Positions 1 through 9,647 of a stretch of 63,058 bases of DNA are shown here, piece by piece. The stretch is from assembly GCA_944390455.1 (NCBI GenBank), contig CALXPU010000008.1, positions 1-63,058 of the forward strand, in the 5' to 3' direction. The notes below the pieces were generated by a model. It saw only the letters and a program-made list of their open reading frames with translations, ran no database searches and was not told the origin of the DNA. The translations under genes and the position numbers were made by a program. The stretch's first letter is position 1. Each line of letters opens with the position of its first letter. The DNA comes from an uncultured Alphaproteobacteria bacterium (GTDB lineage Bacteria; Pseudomonadota; Alphaproteobacteria; RF32; CAG-239).

Positions 1-71
1 TCCGACTGCTGGGCTCGAACCAGCGACCAATCGGTTAACAGCCGATTGCTCTACCACTGAGCTAAGTCGGA
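1..71 (-). tRNA. tRNA-Asn (GTT)
   Basis: The reverse complement folds as a cloverleaf with 7-bp acceptor arms TCCGACT (1-7) and AGTCGGA (65-71). The anticodon loop CTGTTAA gives anticodon GTT, and the T-loop GGTTCGAGCC is standard. The discriminator base and CCA would lie beyond the window edge. It is transcribed leftward, immediately downstream of tRNA-Cys and probably in the same transcript. Confidence 0.95.
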
Positions 72-82
72 ATAATACTTAT

Positions 83-157
83 TGGAGGCCGGTACCGGAA
101 TTGAACCGATGTACAAGGATTTGCAGTCCTCTGCATGAGCCACTCTGCCAACCGGCC
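83..157 (-). tRNA. tRNA-Cys (GCA)
   Basis: The reverse complement has acceptor arms GGCCGGT/ACCGGCC (151-157 and 87-93), anticodon GCA in the loop CTGCAAA, T-loop GGTTCAATTCC, and an encoded CCA at 83-85. The following tRNA-Asn begins about 12 bases downstream. A strong promoter lies at 193-220. Confidence 0.95.
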
Positions 158-192
158 AACTCAAAGTACCAACGTCAACGTGGTGATTTGTA

Positions 193-220
193 TATATACA
201 TAAAAAATTTTGAACGTCAA
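193..220 (-). promoter_or_regulatory. Promoter of tRNA-Cys/tRNA-Asn
   Basis: On the minus strand TTGACG (215-220) is followed after 16 bases by TATATA (193-198), about 35 bases before the tRNA-Cys 5' end. It fits the housekeeping sigma consensus and no other source for the tRNA transcript is visible. Confidence 0.65.
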
Positions 221-335
221 TATATTTTTTTAAAAAATGTTATTTTTTTTTATTCTGTGTATATCTTATAAAATAATTCCATAAAATTCTTTGTTTTGCT
301 ACAACTTCATTAATATTTTTTGAGGAGTTATAAAT

Positions 336-764
336 ATGAAAATTGCAGTTGCTTCCGATCACGCCGGATTTGAAATGAAAGATTTTATTGCTAAAACTCT
401 TTCTGAAAAAAGTTATGATGTCTTAGATTTAGGGACTTCTGATTGCTCTTCAGTGGACTACCCTACTTTTGCAGATAAAATGGCTCATTGTATTTTAGAA
501 CATCAGGCTGATCTGGGGATTTTAGTTTGCGGTACAGGAATCGGTATTTCTATTCGGGCAAACAGACACAAAGGCATTCGCGCGGCTCTTCTTTATTCTG
601 ATGAAGTCGCTCAAATGGCTAAACAACATAATAACGCTAATGTTATTGTTTTTGGCGGACGTACTATGGATAAAGATGATGTTTTACGTAGAATTGATAT
701 ATTCTTGAATACTCAATTTGAAGGCGGAAGACATCAGAAAAGAATCGATTTGTTAGATTTATAG
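336..764 (+). CDS. rpiB: Ribose 5-phosphate isomerase B
   Basis: This 142-aa protein has the usual RpiB length and should interconvert ribose 5-phosphate and ribulose 5-phosphate in the cytosolic pentose phosphate pathway. The N-terminal [10 protein letters not shown] motif carries the Asp/His pair (residues 8-9). CGTGIGIS contains the family's catalytic Cys65, and QHNNAN (His98) with GGRT form the rest of the sugar-phosphate site. A good Shine-Dalgarno (gaggag) precedes the ATG. glyA follows within 15 bases, so the two are probably co-transcribed, a common pairing in bacteria. Transketolase, which uses ribose 5-phosphate, is encoded at 21.1-23.1 kb. Confidence 0.97.
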   Translation: MKIAVASDHAGFEMKDFIAKTLSEKSYDVLDLGTSDCSSVDYPTFADKMAHCILEHQADLGILVCGTGIGISIRANRHKGIRAALLYSDEVAQMAKQHNNANVIVFGGRTMDKDDVLRRIDIFLNTQFEGGRHQKRIDLLDL

Positions 765-778
765 TTAAGGGGTTATTG

Positions 779-2035
779 ATGAACACTACCGATTTGAAAG
801 ATTTTGATGCAGATATTTATGCTGCAATTAATGATGAACTTGTCAGACAACAAAATAATGTTGAATTAATTGCATCTGAAAATATTGTTTCTAAAGCTGT
901 TTTGGAAGCTCAAGGTTCTATTCTCACAAATAAATACGCTGAAGGGTACCCTCAACATCGTTATTATGGCGGTTGCGCTTTTGTTGATAAAATTGAACAA
1001 CTCGCTATTGATAGATTAAAACAGTTGTTTAATGCTCAATTCGCTAATGTGCAACCTCACTCCGGTTCCCAAGCTAATATGGCTGTTTTTGGTGCGTTAC
1101 TCAAACCTGGTGATACAATTCTCGGAATGAGCCTTGATGCGGGGGGACACTTAACTCATGGCGCAAAAGTTTCCTTTTCCGGTAAATGGTTTAACTCTAT
1201 TCAATATGGTGTTGAAAAAGAATCCGGTTTAATTGATTACGAACAGGTTCGTAGCCTTGCTCATCATCATAAGCCGAAACTCATTATTGCCGGTTGTTCT
1301 TCTTATCCGAGACAAATTGATTTTGTTAAGTTCAGAGCAATCGCTAACGAATGTGGCGCTTTTTTGATGGTTGATATGGCTCATTTTGCCGGTCTGGTCG
1401 CTAGTGGACTTTATCCGAATCCTTTAACATTTGCTGATGTTGTAACCACGACTACTCATAAAACACTGCGGGGTCCTCGTGGCGGCGCTATTTTAACAAA
1501 CAACGCTGATATTGCTAAAAAAATTAATTCCGCTATTTTTCCTGGAATGCAAGGTGGCCCTTTGGAACATGTTATTGCGGCGAAAGCTGTTTGCTTTAAA
1601 GAAGCCTTAAGCGATGAGTTCAAAACTTATTCTGCTCAAGTTATAAAAAATGCAAAAGTTTTAGGTGATACTCTGTTGCAAAGAGGACTTAAACTTGTTA
1701 CTGGCGGAACGGACACTCATTTGCTTTTAGTTGACTTAACACCTAAAGGTATCAACGGAAAAGAATTAACTGAAGCTCTTGAATTGGTAAATATTACTGC
1801 AAACAAAAACGCTATTCCGTTTGATTCTCTTCCGCCATCAATTACTTCCGGTATTCGTTTGGGGACACCTGCGGGAACAACTAGAGGTTTTAAAGAAGAA
1901 GAATTTAAACTTATTGGTCATGCTATCGCCGATATTGTTGATGCTTTACATACATCAAATATTGATGAAGTAACGGCTAAAACAAAAGCTAAAATTTTGG
2001 AGCTTACTTCAGCTTTTCCGATTTATAAAGATTAA
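779..2035 (+). CDS. glyA: Serine hydroxymethyltransferase
   Basis: PLP-dependent enzyme of 418 aa converting serine and tetrahydrofolate to glycine and methylene-THF, the main one-carbon source and the donor used by ThyX (27.8 kb). Visible landmarks are the N-terminal ELIASEN motif, SGSQAN, the VDMAHFAGL stretch and [14 protein letters not shown] with the Schiff-base lysine near residue 228. A TTG at 776 would add one Met, but the ATG at 779 lies 6 bases after AAGGGG and is the better start. The 3' end overlaps the convergent alkD-like gene by 4 bases, so there is no terminator between them. Confidence 0.97.
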   Translation: MNTTDLKDFDADIYAAINDELVRQQNNVELIASENIVSKAVLEAQGSILTNKYAEGYPQHRYYGGCAFVDKIEQLAIDRLKQLFNAQFANVQPHSGSQANMAVFGALLKPGDTILGMSLDAGGHLTHGAKVSFSGKWFNSIQYGVEKESGLIDYEQVRSLAHHHKPKLIIAGCSSYPRQIDFVKFRAIANECGAFLMVDMAHFAGLVASGLYPNPLTFADVVTTTTHKTLRGPRGGAILTNNADIAKKINSAIFPGMQGGPLEHVIAAKAVCFKEALSDEFKTYSAQVIKNAKVLGDTLLQRGLKLVTGGTDTHLLLVDLTPKGINGKELTEALELVNITANKNAIPFDSLPPSITSGIRLGTPAGTTRGFKEEEFKLIGHAIADIVDALHTSNIDEVTAKTKAKILELTSAFPIYKD

Positions 2036-2736
2036 TTGTTTTTAATCGCTTTCTTTGAGGCTAAAGTTCTTAAATGGATTTTAGCCTCTTTTGTTACTTG
2101 ATAAGAATCGCAAATTTTACTTATACTTTTTCTAAATACAAACTCATCTAGCGTGGTATTTAATAAAAATTTTTCTGTCTTTTCCGGATATTTCACATAC
2201 ATCATTGATAAAAGCCACGCCACCGCCATTTTATCATAAAAGCCTACATATTTTTGTTGTTGAATGAGTAAAAATATCTTTTCCAAATACTCGTCATTTA
2301 TAAAATAACTTAGTGCTAAGACATAAAAAAAGCGTATTTCATATTCCTTTGAACTCTGGGTGTAAACCTTAAAAGAATCCCAATATATTTGTTGCTGTTT
2401 TTTTGCATCCTTTAAACAGGAACAAAAAATATCACACACCGCCCAACTATTGATATGCGGAACAAAATTTTTTATTCGCTCTATTTTATGTGCATCTTTA
2501 TTTTGTGCTAACAGCAAAGAATACAACATCGTCTCTTCTTGATACTCAAATTTTTCAACAGAAAGACGCAAATATTCTTCTGCCTCATTTTCTTTTAACA
2601 TTTGTTTTGCTAACTGTCGTAATTTGGGAATACGAACACCCAGCAACTTGATATTTGCTGGTAAAAGTTTAGCGGAGAATTTTTGATATTTTTCCTCCGC
2701 TTCTTGTTGTAATTTAGTTAATACTTTAGTACGCAT
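2032..2736 (-). CDS. AlkD-like DNA alkylation repair protein (HEAT-repeat DNA glycosylase)
   Basis: This all-helical 234-aa protein matches the AlkD/DNA alkylation repair family, which removes cationic alkylated bases without base flipping. The sequence WAVCD within the [10 protein letters not shown] segment matches the WxxxD spacing of the catalytic Trp/Asp pair of Bacillus cereus AlkD. A conserved Arg follows in [12 protein letters not shown]. The start overlaps the end of nagB by 11 bases, so the two are translationally coupled. The functional link between an amino-sugar deaminase and a glycosylase is not obvious. The family assignment is inferred from pattern and motif only. Confidence 0.85.
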   Translation of the reverse strand: MRTKVLTKLQQEAEEKYQKFSAKLLPANIKLLGVRIPKLRQLAKQMLKENEAEEYLRLSVEKFEYQEETMLYSLLLAQNKDAHKIERIKNFVPHINSWAVCDIFCSCLKDAKKQQQIYWDSFKVYTQSSKEYEIRFFYVLALSYFINDEYLEKIFLLIQQQKYVGFYDKMAVAWLLSMMYVKYPEKTEKFLLNTTLDEFVFRKSISKICDSYQVTKEAKIHLRTLASKKAIKNN

Positions 2737-3517
2737 TGCGTTCTATATCTTTTAGATAAAGGATTGTTTCTTGCTCTAATTTAGAGGCAGATGCTTCATC
2801 GCAAACATATATTCCGTGGCGATGCATTTGTAATGCACTTACGGCCCAGCGATGATTTACACTTCCTTCTATTGCTGCTTTTGTTGCCTCTGCTTTTGCT
2901 TCTCCCGTTGCTAAAATCATTACCTCTTTCGCATCCATGATTGTACCTGTTCCTACAGTCAGAACAGTATGAGGTACTTTGTTTATATCATTATCAAATA
3001 ATTTTGCTTTAGCTTTCATGGTTTCTGTGGTCAATGTCTTAACACGGGTATGAGAATCTAATGATGAAAACGGCTCATTAAAGGCAATATGGCCATCAGC
3101 TCCTACACCTCCGACAAATAAATCTATACCACCTTTCTGGCGAATCGCCAATTCAAAATTCGCACATTCTTTTTCATAATTTTTAGTGCGACCATCTAGT
3201 ATATAAATATTAGCTTCTTTGGTATCTACGTGCTTTAATAAATATTCGTCCATGTAACTGCGGCAGCTTTGTGGTGCATTTTTTTCTAATCCGATAAATT
3301 CATTCATGCAAAATATAACAACATTGGCGAATGATAATTTTCCTGCACGGTTTAATTCCACCAATTTTTTATACATTCCTTTTGGGGTATCTCCCATTGG
3401 CAAGCCTAACACAAATGGCTTTGATTGAGTGGGACGTGCGCGTTTTATACGATAGGCTATATATGTTGCAGCCCAATCGGTTACTTCTTCATAGTCTGAT
3501 TTTATTATGACACGCAT
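2726..3517 (-). CDS. nagB: Glucosamine-6-phosphate deaminase family protein (Asp72 replaced by Asn)
   Basis: This 263-aa protein is collinear with E. coli NagB (266 aa), which converts glucosamine 6-phosphate to fructose 6-phosphate and ammonia. The catalytic segment GGVGADGHIAFNEP keeps Asp141, His143 and Glu148. In the segment that reads MDEYVGL in E. coli, this protein reads MNEFIGL: the Asp72 general base is Asn72 (AAT on the minus strand, 3302-3304). The phosphate-loop TGGTP is MGDTP. Either the catalytic rate or the substrate differs, or this is a non-deaminating paralogue. GGGAG lies 7 bases before the ATG. No nagA is nearby. Confidence 0.88.
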   Translation of the reverse strand: MRVIIKSDYEEVTDWAATYIAYRIKRARPTQSKPFVLGLPMGDTPKGMYKKLVELNRAGKLSFANVVIFCMNEFIGLEKNAPQSCRSYMDEYLLKHVDTKEANIYILDGRTKNYEKECANFELAIRQKGGIDLFVGGVGADGHIAFNEPFSSLDSHTRVKTLTTETMKAKAKLFDNDINKVPHTVLTVGTGTIMDAKEVMILATGEAKAEATKAAIEGSVNHRWAVSALQMHRHGIYVCDEASASKLEQETILYLKDIERNAY

Positions 3518-3589
3518 GACACATCTCCCTATATATTATTTGCTTTTATTGGTATAATTTAATATACAGAAAAATTAGTAAACTTTTTG

Positions 3590-5089
3590 CTAATGTTTAT
3601 CTACGTACTCATATGATTTTGTACGCACATTGTAGCGACAATCATAACTTTGATATTCTGGTTTCAAGATATACAAATCATCTCGGTTTAAAGGTATGTA
3701 CATTTCTTCCAGTAAATGACTACTTATCCAATGTATCGGGTGAACACCAATCTCGCCACGGTACTCACGATATGTGTCATAATAATTTTTGCCATAAATG
3801 ATTTTCGGACGATACTTTCTGATTAAACTTTCTAAATCTGATGTCGGACGAATACCTATGGTGGCGGCGATCACGTCTATTTGCCCTTTTAAATTCCAGA
3901 TAAAATCTATATCTTTATTGAATAAATTATACCCGATGCGATAGCCGTTTACAACATAGTCGCATGGGTTGGTTAATCTTAGCACAAAACCTGAAGCACC
4001 GTATTTAAAATCATCTCCCACGGTAATACGGTGTCTATATATATTCGCATATATTCCGCCCAAAACGATAAAATAGCTCAATACTATATACGAGAACCAT
4101 TGTTTCTTTTTGATTATTTCTGCAACAGCCACTCCGGCCAATGTTGACGCTAACGCATGCAATAACGCAAAATAGTACACAAACGGAGTGAAGTAGTACA
4201 TACGTATCAAATATTCTAGGATAAATATTATAGCAAAGGTTTTAATGTATACATTCCCTTCATATACATTTTTTACCAATGCATATATCGCAAATAATAT
4301 CGGCACAGTCATTTCTAAACTTGGATGGATATAACGTCTGGTATAAAAGACATCCGGAATATGTGCATTCAATTCAAAATTTGCCTTGATATACATTGTC
4401 AATACATCTTCGTAGTACAAGAATGCTAAAAATGCCAAAAATATTAGAAAAGGAATACTACCACTTATGATACAATCTTCTAACTTTATCTTTTTTTCTC
4501 TTATTAACCATAAAATGATAACACCTATCCCTATGACAATTAAAGCTGCTTTTTGCGTAAACATAAATGATGCAAAGAAAAGCATAAAGGATATAAATAA
4601 AGGTAGCACTCGTTTGTCTTGCATATAACAAAACAGATAATATATGCCAGCTATTATGGCTGTTGCCATAAAATTATCCGGCTTAAAATCTTTGTTATAT
4701 AAACTTTCTTGCGGAAGAGCACAAAATGCTGCGGCCACTAAACCGCCTATCTTATTTGATAAAAAATCTTTATGCAGGCGATACATATACCACAGCATTA
4801 GAAGAAAAACAGTTACGGTCAACATATTAACAGCATCTACCGCGCGTAGACTGTATTCATAAAAGCCAACCAATGGTGCTCCGACATACCACAATAATGG
4901 ATTATGATGCTGAAAAAAATCTTTATACGGCAATTTTCCGCTCCAAACCAACCATGATGTATGTACGTGCTCTAACGTATCTCCATCTCCGGATCCGCTA
5001 TATATTACCGTCCAATACAGTAAACCACCGCAAAAAATTAAATATAACCCAAGTATGACTTTTATTATATTTTCTTTACTAAAAAGCAT
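3590..5089 (-). CDS. GT-C-type multi-pass membrane protein, putative glycosyltransferase (copy B)
   Basis: This protein of 499 aa has about ten hydrophobic helices, plus a hydrophilic C-terminal domain ending near the LKPEYQ motif. The segment after the first helix contains SGDGDTLEHVHTSW and DFFQHHNPLLWY. An acidic motif in the first extracytoplasmic loop is characteristic of GT-C lipid-phosphosugar-dependent glycosyltransferases such as the ArnT/PMT family. The start was chosen at the ATG at 5087-5089, with AAGGAA 10 bases upstream and an 11-base overlap with copy A. The open frame itself extends to 5137. It is clearly paralogous to copy A, with shared QHHNP, NGYxxGYxLF and LKPEYQ blocks. 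The glycosyltransferase role is inferred. Confidence 0.7.
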   Translation of the reverse strand: MLFSKENIIKVILGLYLIFCGGLLYWTVIYSGSGDGDTLEHVHTSWLVWSGKLPYKDFFQHHNPLLWYVGAPLVGFYEYSLRAVDAVNMLTVTVFLLMLWYMYRLHKDFLSNKIGGLVAAAFCALPQESLYNKDFKPDNFMATAIIAGIYYLFCYMQDKRVLPLFISFMLFFASFMFTQKAALIVIGIGVIILWLIREKKIKLEDCIISGSIPFLIFLAFLAFLYYEDVLTMYIKANFELNAHIPDVFYTRRYIHPSLEMTVPILFAIYALVKNVYEGNVYIKTFAIIFILEYLIRMYYFTPFVYYFALLHALASTLAGVAVAEIIKKKQWFSYIVLSYFIVLGGIYANIYRHRITVGDDFKYGASGFVLRLTNPCDYVVNGYRIGYNLFNKDIDFIWNLKGQIDVIAATIGIRPTSDLESLIRKYRPKIIYGKNYYDTYREYRGEIGVHPIHWISSHLLEEMYIPLNRDDLYILKPEYQSYDCRYNVRTKSYEYVDKH

Positions 5090-6620
5090 TACGTATCGGT
5101 TCCTTATAAAAATATTCCCAAGTATCTGTCTTTGCATTGTACCGGCAGCGGCGTTTTGCTTGATATTCTGGTTTTAATATAAATATATCCACAAAAGGTG
5201 ATTGCATATAGTATTTGTCTCTTAGCGTACTATCTACCCAATGGACAGGAACTTCTATATGCTTTTGACGCAGCTTTTCATCCCAATATGGTCCTGTATA
5301 TATAATTCTCGGCAGATGCTTTATGACGGCTTGATTTAAATTCGGCAAAGGCGCTAATCCTATTTTGTTGCCAATCACATCCAACTGACCATTTAAGTTC
5401 CAATAATATGTAATATCTTTAGTAAAAATTCCATAGGTCAGGCCATAACCATTTAATACTGCATCACAACGATTAGTTTGTTCTATCACATATCTCGGTG
5501 TTACATATCTGAAATAGTTCGGTGGTAATTTTTTTTCCGCGCAATATGAGCAAAACGCATACATACCCAATAGCGATAAAGCCGCAAAAACATATGCCGT
5601 CCAGTTCCAGCGATTTATCATCTTTCCGGCAAATGCGCCTACCATAATACCATTTAAAATTTGTAATTGATAATAGTAATGCCTATCCAGTGAAAAATAA
5701 AAGAAACGTTGAACAGCCTCTGCAATCCATAACAAACATATTATCCTTACGCAAGTATTCCCTTTGTATAAAAAATACCCCCATGAGACAAATGCCATGG
5801 CACTGACGACATAAAATTCAACTTTAGTTTTCTCTACCAAACCGCCGTATACATCCGGTATATAAAGATTGAAAATATAGTTAGCGAGCCAATATTGTTC
5901 AAACATATTGTGGTAGAGTAACCACGATAGAAAAATTATACTTCCAATTAAAGGCAAAATCAGTGCTTGGGCAAAATCTTTGATTTCTATATTCTTAGCA
6001 TATAATTGATATATGACTACAGCGCCAACAAAAACAAGCAAGAAAATCACTTTTTGCATGAACAAAAAAGATATAAACAAACTCAAAAAAGATATAACCA
6101 AATTTTTTGTTTGTTTATTTTCCAGATACGCCAAAAGATAATATATGCCCAACATAAAGGTCAGAACCATATAATTATCGGGACGAAAATCTTCTCCACT
6201 AAAGGTGACATATGATGGGAAAATTGCTGCTATACCAATTATAGCGGCATACCAACTTTGGGACATAAAACGCCGGATAATCAGCCCGCTTACAAACAAA
6301 CTACCAAACATGACCAAGGTAGAAATGACACGCACAACATCAAATAAGAATATGTCATAAGCGAGATATCCAGCCAAGGGGGCAAATAGATACCACATTA
6401 ACGGATTGTGATGTTGAAAAAAATCCAGATACGGAACCTGCCCAGTATAAACTAACCATGTTGAGTGCATGTGCTCTATATCATCACCCGTTTCAGGTTG
6501 ATGATTATATAACACCCAGAATGCTGCACCGATGCCAAATAAAATTTGCAGTAAAAAATACACTTTCGGCAATATACTCATTGTCGTTTTTTGTATGTTT
6601 TCCTCAGTCGGTTCAGACAT
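5079..6620 (-). CDS. GT-C-type multi-pass membrane protein, putative glycosyltransferase (copy A)
   Basis: This 513-aa polytopic membrane protein has a cytosolic N-terminus, a first helix near residues 17-37, then TGDDIEHMHSTW and DFFQHHNPLMWY in the first periplasmic loop. Roughly ten further helices and a hydrophilic C-terminal domain follow. The DD/E motif and topology suggest a GT-C enzyme using polyprenyl-phosphate sugars to modify envelope glycans or proteins. The acceptor is unknown. GGGAGG lies just upstream of the ATG. It lies between a TPR-protein gene (40 bases upstream) and its paralogue copy B (overlapping), consistent with a three-gene transcription unit. Confidence 0.7.
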   Translation of the reverse strand: MSEPTEENIQKTTMSILPKVYFLLQILFGIGAAFWVLYNHQPETGDDIEHMHSTWLVYTGQVPYLDFFQHHNPLMWYLFAPLAGYLAYDIFLFDVVRVISTLVMFGSLFVSGLIIRRFMSQSWYAAIIGIAAIFPSYVTFSGEDFRPDNYMVLTFMLGIYYLLAYLENKQTKNLVISFLSLFISFLFMQKVIFLLVFVGAVVIYQLYAKNIEIKDFAQALILPLIGSIIFLSWLLYHNMFEQYWLANYIFNLYIPDVYGGLVEKTKVEFYVVSAMAFVSWGYFLYKGNTCVRIICLLWIAEAVQRFFYFSLDRHYYYQLQILNGIMVGAFAGKMINRWNWTAYVFAALSLLGMYAFCSYCAEKKLPPNYFRYVTPRYVIEQTNRCDAVLNGYGLTYGIFTKDITYYWNLNGQLDVIGNKIGLAPLPNLNQAVIKHLPRIIYTGPYWDEKLRQKHIEVPVHWVDSTLRDKYYMQSPFVDIFILKPEYQAKRRCRYNAKTDTWEYFYKEPIRNAF

Positions 6621-6660
6621 GCATCCTCCCTTGAGTTTATTATTTTATAAAGGGTATACT

Positions 6661-7632
6661 TTATGCTTCTTCTGGTGAAGTTCCGCCATTTGAAGGATTA
6701 TCTTCTGATGGAATTACATCCGGCAACATTCCTATTGCTTTTTTACGCTTCAATTTATTTACAAATTTAATTGAACGTTGCGCATCCCATTTCTTTTTAC
6801 CTTCTTCCCTTTGGAAAATGTGCTTATATATTTCTATTGCTTGATCAAATTCAGATAACTTAGTCAAACAAGATGCCAATCCATCATAAAGTTTATGATG
6901 ATAGCGTCCATCCACTAAATTTTTAGCCTTATTATAGCACTTTAGCGCATCTTTGAACTTAAACATTTTTTGATATACAAAACCAATACTAATCCATGCT
7001 TGGATTTCTGTACTATCTATATTCAAAATTTTTGTAAAACATTTCAATGCAGAATCGTTATCTCCCATCAACTGATAGGTTACACCAATTCCATTCCACG
7101 CTTTTACATTTGATTTATCTAACGCTAAAACTTTTTTGAAGTATCCGATAGCTCTTTCATATTGCTTCAATTTTTGTAGAGTAACAGCAATACTTAACAA
7201 TGTTTGCGGATGTTTCGGATCAATTTGATATGCTTGTTGTAAAACATCAAGAGCTTCTTTAAATAAGAACATGTGTTGCAAAGCAATTGCTTTACCATTT
7301 AAGGCTTCCAAAGATGTCGGGTCATTTGCATATGCTTCTTCAAAGCAAGTAATAGCCTCTTTATAGCGACCACGCATACTTAATGTTACGCCTTTATTGT
7401 TAAGTACTTCAACTGATTTCGGATTGATTGCCAAAGCCTTATCAAAACATTCTACAGCTTCTGTGTATTTGCTCATCTTCTGATAAGCAAACCCCTTTGA
7501 ATTTATAGCTTTCCATGAATCGGGCTGTTGGGCCAAAAACTCATCAAACTGAGCTATTGCCTCTCTGCACATTCCTGAATCTAAAAGTTCCTGCCCTCTT
7601 TTGTAGGCATTATTATCACTTAACTTAACCAT
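6661..7632 (-). CDS. Tetratricopeptide repeat protein
   Basis: This 323-aa protein consists of seven to eight consecutive 34-residue TPR units from about residue 7 to 275. Canonical positions are visible in each, such as W/L-G-Y-A-F-A-P spacing in KAINSKGFAYQKMSKYTEAVECFDKALAINP (split here: KAINSKGFAYQKMSK, then YTEAVECFDKALAINP). There is no signal peptide or membrane segment, so it is probably cytosolic, and the C-terminal 45 residues are charged and low in complexity. It is first in the leftward unit with two GT-C proteins, and may scaffold or regulate that glycosylation pathway. The upstream promoter is at 7673-7702. Confidence 0.9.
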   Translation of the reverse strand: MVKLSDNNAYKRGQELLDSGMCREAIAQFDEFLAQQPDSWKAINSKGFAYQKMSKYTEAVECFDKALAINPKSVEVLNNKGVTLSMRGRYKEAITCFEEAYANDPTSLEALNGKAIALQHMFLFKEALDVLQQAYQIDPKHPQTLLSIAVTLQKLKQYERAIGYFKKVLALDKSNVKAWNGIGVTYQLMGDNDSALKCFTKILNIDSTEIQAWISIGFVYQKMFKFKDALKCYNKAKNLVDGRYHHKLYDGLASCLTKLSEFDQAIEIYKHIFQREEGKKKWDAQRSIKFVNKLKRKKAIGMLPDVIPSEDNPSNGGTSPEEA

Positions 7633-7672
7633 ATTCTTTCTCTACATAGTTTTACAAAATAATTTATTGTGC

Positions 7673-7702
7673 ATTATATGGTTACTTTTTAGCCTTTGTC
7701 AA
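7673..7702 (-). promoter_or_regulatory. Promoter of the TPR/GT-C unit
   Basis: On the minus strand TTGACA (7697-7702) and TATAAT (7673-7678) are separated by 18 bases, a near-perfect consensus about 40 bases upstream of the TPR start codon. It is divergent from the first repeat-protein promoter at 7770. Confidence 0.75.
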
Positions 7703-7769
7703 GATAAAAAAATACATAACTTCTGTTCATTAGCTTATTTTTACCTTAAGTTTTTTACGAGCGCAACTA

Positions 7770-7849
7770 TTGACAAAAAATATTTTTGGCGATACATTTT
7801 GTTTTCTTATCATTAACTTTATGTTTCATTATTTAATTTTTGTATCATT
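7770..7849 (+). promoter_or_regulatory. Promoter and conserved SD-less leader, repeat-protein gene 1
   Basis: TTGACA (7770-7775), a 17-base spacer and TACATT (7793-7798) form the promoter. The leader 7812-7849 contains the block ATTAACTTTATGTTT, then an AT-rich tract ending ATCATT directly before the ATG. No Shine-Dalgarno is present. The block recurs, with small changes, before the other four paralogues. Here the internal ATG at 7821 lies 29 bases before the start codon and is not quickly terminated (TTA where others have TAA). Confidence 0.65.
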
Positions 7850-9631
7850 ATGGAAAAAACAAACGTTTGCAAACTTTCTTTTTGGAAGAAACATGCGCTG
7901 TTGCGTCAGTTGAAAAAAGATCCGGCTTCTGTTCCTCAACAGTATCAAGCGGCTTTATTGGATGCGGTATCAGCGAAGACTTTTCAAACACATTACTCTG
8001 ATTTTTCTAAGTTCGCACCTGAAGCTTTTGATGTTCTTTTGGAACCGCGTAACAAAGAGAAATTTAAGTACTGTAAATTCTTGAACTTTATGCCAACTCA
8101 AATTGCTCAGAAAATTGTTCAAAAAGGAACAGATGAACAAGTGTTGGATGTGTTGGAAACGCATTGTTACACATTGGGCAATGTTCTTTTAGAACGTCCG
8201 TCTGAATTGTTTGAAAGATATGTCCGCCGAATGGAAACCATTCCTTTAAATTTATGGAAGGAAATCATCAAACAAAAACGGGAAGATTTGATTTTGATGT
8301 TTCTTAAATTCAGAAACCAAGATAATGTCTTATCTGAGCAGTATGTGAATGCTCTTTTTGATTCTGCTTTGGAGAAAAGTATTCAGGCTTACTTGGAACA
8401 AAATTCTGTTTTTGGATTAACCAGAGTGAGCTTGTATATATTGAAATCAGGCGATTTTGCCCTTTGCAAAAAGTTGCTTGAGAACAATCCATTAACATCT
8501 GCTGCAGTATATAATCAGTTGTTTAAGCTTAATCAGCCGGAGCTTATTTTGATACTAGTCCAAAAAATGCTTCAGGCTGATGAAGATATTGTTTATGAGG
8601 TTCCAGTTGGTTTTGAGGTTGCTCTTATTAATAGCGGTGCTATTGAAGCTATTAAGCTTTATATGCAAAAAAATGAACTTGGTTATTGGGCTACTTTCTG
8701 TCTCTTTGAAAACGGAAATGAGGAACTTATACGTTTCTATTTGAATACTGATCACTTTGAAGAGTGTCAAAAATTTCCGGTTGATGCGGCGGCTTTGCCT
8801 CTTTTTTCAGGCAAAAATACCAATCTTCAATGGTACTACAAAAACAAATTCGGTCTTCCATATCAGTTGGAACGCAAGTTGATACTTTCTGAACCAAAGG
8901 AGCTCTCAAGCTATATCTGCGCTTATGAGCTATATCCTTTGAACGCAGCACTGTTAATGGAAAAAGGTCCTGTTGACGATGCGATTGCGTATTTCCAAAA
9001 GTATCCGTTACCGAGTATTGCTGAAGTTGCTTTGTTCAAAAACGGTAGCGACAATTTACGTAAGGCTTATATTGATTTTTTGCTCGAAAAGCAAGCTCTT
9101 GTTTGTGAAGCTGCGGAAAAGTATTTTGTTAAATTTGCACCTAAAAATAAATTAGTGACTTATTTGCAAAATAATTCTCAAACTCCTCTTAAAAGTGTAG
9201 AGGGCGAGATTGCTTTGTTAAAACGAGAAGATTTTGATTTGCACCATGTTTATGTAGAAAAATTTGGTTTTGAAAGTCAAGCTCTTGTTTCGTTCATTCA
9301 ATGCGGTTCATTTGATTTTTGGAAATCTATTTTCAAAAATTATCTGATTGAAGATGAAGTTTTAAGCGCCTTGATTGATAGTGGTAGAAAATCTTTGATG
9401 ATTGAATTCTTTAAAGAAGCTGACTTGAATAAAGAACTAGAACTCAAACTAATCCATTCCGATTTTTCTAAAACCGAAAAGGCTGTTTGTTTCTACTTGG
9501 AGAAATATGATTTGTGTACTGAAAATGAAGTTGAGTTAATTAAAATCAACAACAGCAAATTGATTAATATATATTTGGCGAAACATTCTCTCTCTAAAGA
9601 AGCTGAAGAACTATACGCCTCTATGTATTAG
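7850..9631 (+). CDS. 26-residue helical repeat protein, paralogue 1
   Basis: I do not recognise this family. The 593-aa protein is all-helical in appearance, with no signal peptide, membrane segment or catalytic motif. It is built from degenerate units of about 26 residues with consensus xxxLLxxxDxxLIxxYLxxHxLSxEA. The unit is clearest at the C-terminus, where ENEVELIKINNSKLINIYLA is followed by the next unit KHSLSKEAEELY. Length allows about 22 units, giving a likely solenoid. Nearly identical length and organisation are shared with the next two genes. It has its own promoter and terminator. The start codon follows from the leader conserved across the array. Binding partners and role are unknown. 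Confidence 0.85.
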   Translation: MEKTNVCKLSFWKKHALLRQLKKDPASVPQQYQAALLDAVSAKTFQTHYSDFSKFAPEAFDVLLEPRNKEKFKYCKFLNFMPTQIAQKIVQKGTDEQVLDVLETHCYTLGNVLLERPSELFERYVRRMETIPLNLWKEIIKQKREDLILMFLKFRNQDNVLSEQYVNALFDSALEKSIQAYLEQNSVFGLTRVSLYILKSGDFALCKKLLENNPLTSAAVYNQLFKLNQPELILILVQKMLQADEDIVYEVPVGFEVALINSGAIEAIKLYMQKNELGYWATFCLFENGNEELIRFYLNTDHFEECQKFPVDAAALPLFSGKNTNLQWYYKNKFGLPYQLERKLILSEPKELSSYICAYELYPLNAALLMEKGPVDDAIAYFQKYPLPSIAEVALFKNGSDNLRKAYIDFLLEKQALVCEAAEKYFVKFAPKNKLVTYLQNNSQTPLKSVEGEIALLKREDFDLHHVYVEKFGFESQALVSFIQCGSFDFWKSIFKNYLIEDEVLSALIDSGRKSLMIEFFKEADLNKELELKLIHSDFSKTEKAVCFYLEKYDLCTENEVELIKINNSKLINIYLAKHSLSKEAEELYASMY

Positions 9632-9647
9632 ACTTTGCTACTTATTT

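Noticed and set aside
1..157. Genomic island integrated at the tRNA pair
   Set aside because: No integrase, attachment repeat or composition change is seen next to it, and the array at 7.8 kb is distant.
764..779. Glycine riboswitch upstream of glyA
   Set aside because: Only about 14 bases separate rpiB and glyA, so there is no room for one.
7770..7798. Bacteroidetes-type promoter (TAnnTTTG) in the array leaders
   Set aside because: A partial match in one gene only; TTGACA with 16-17 base spacing explains all five.
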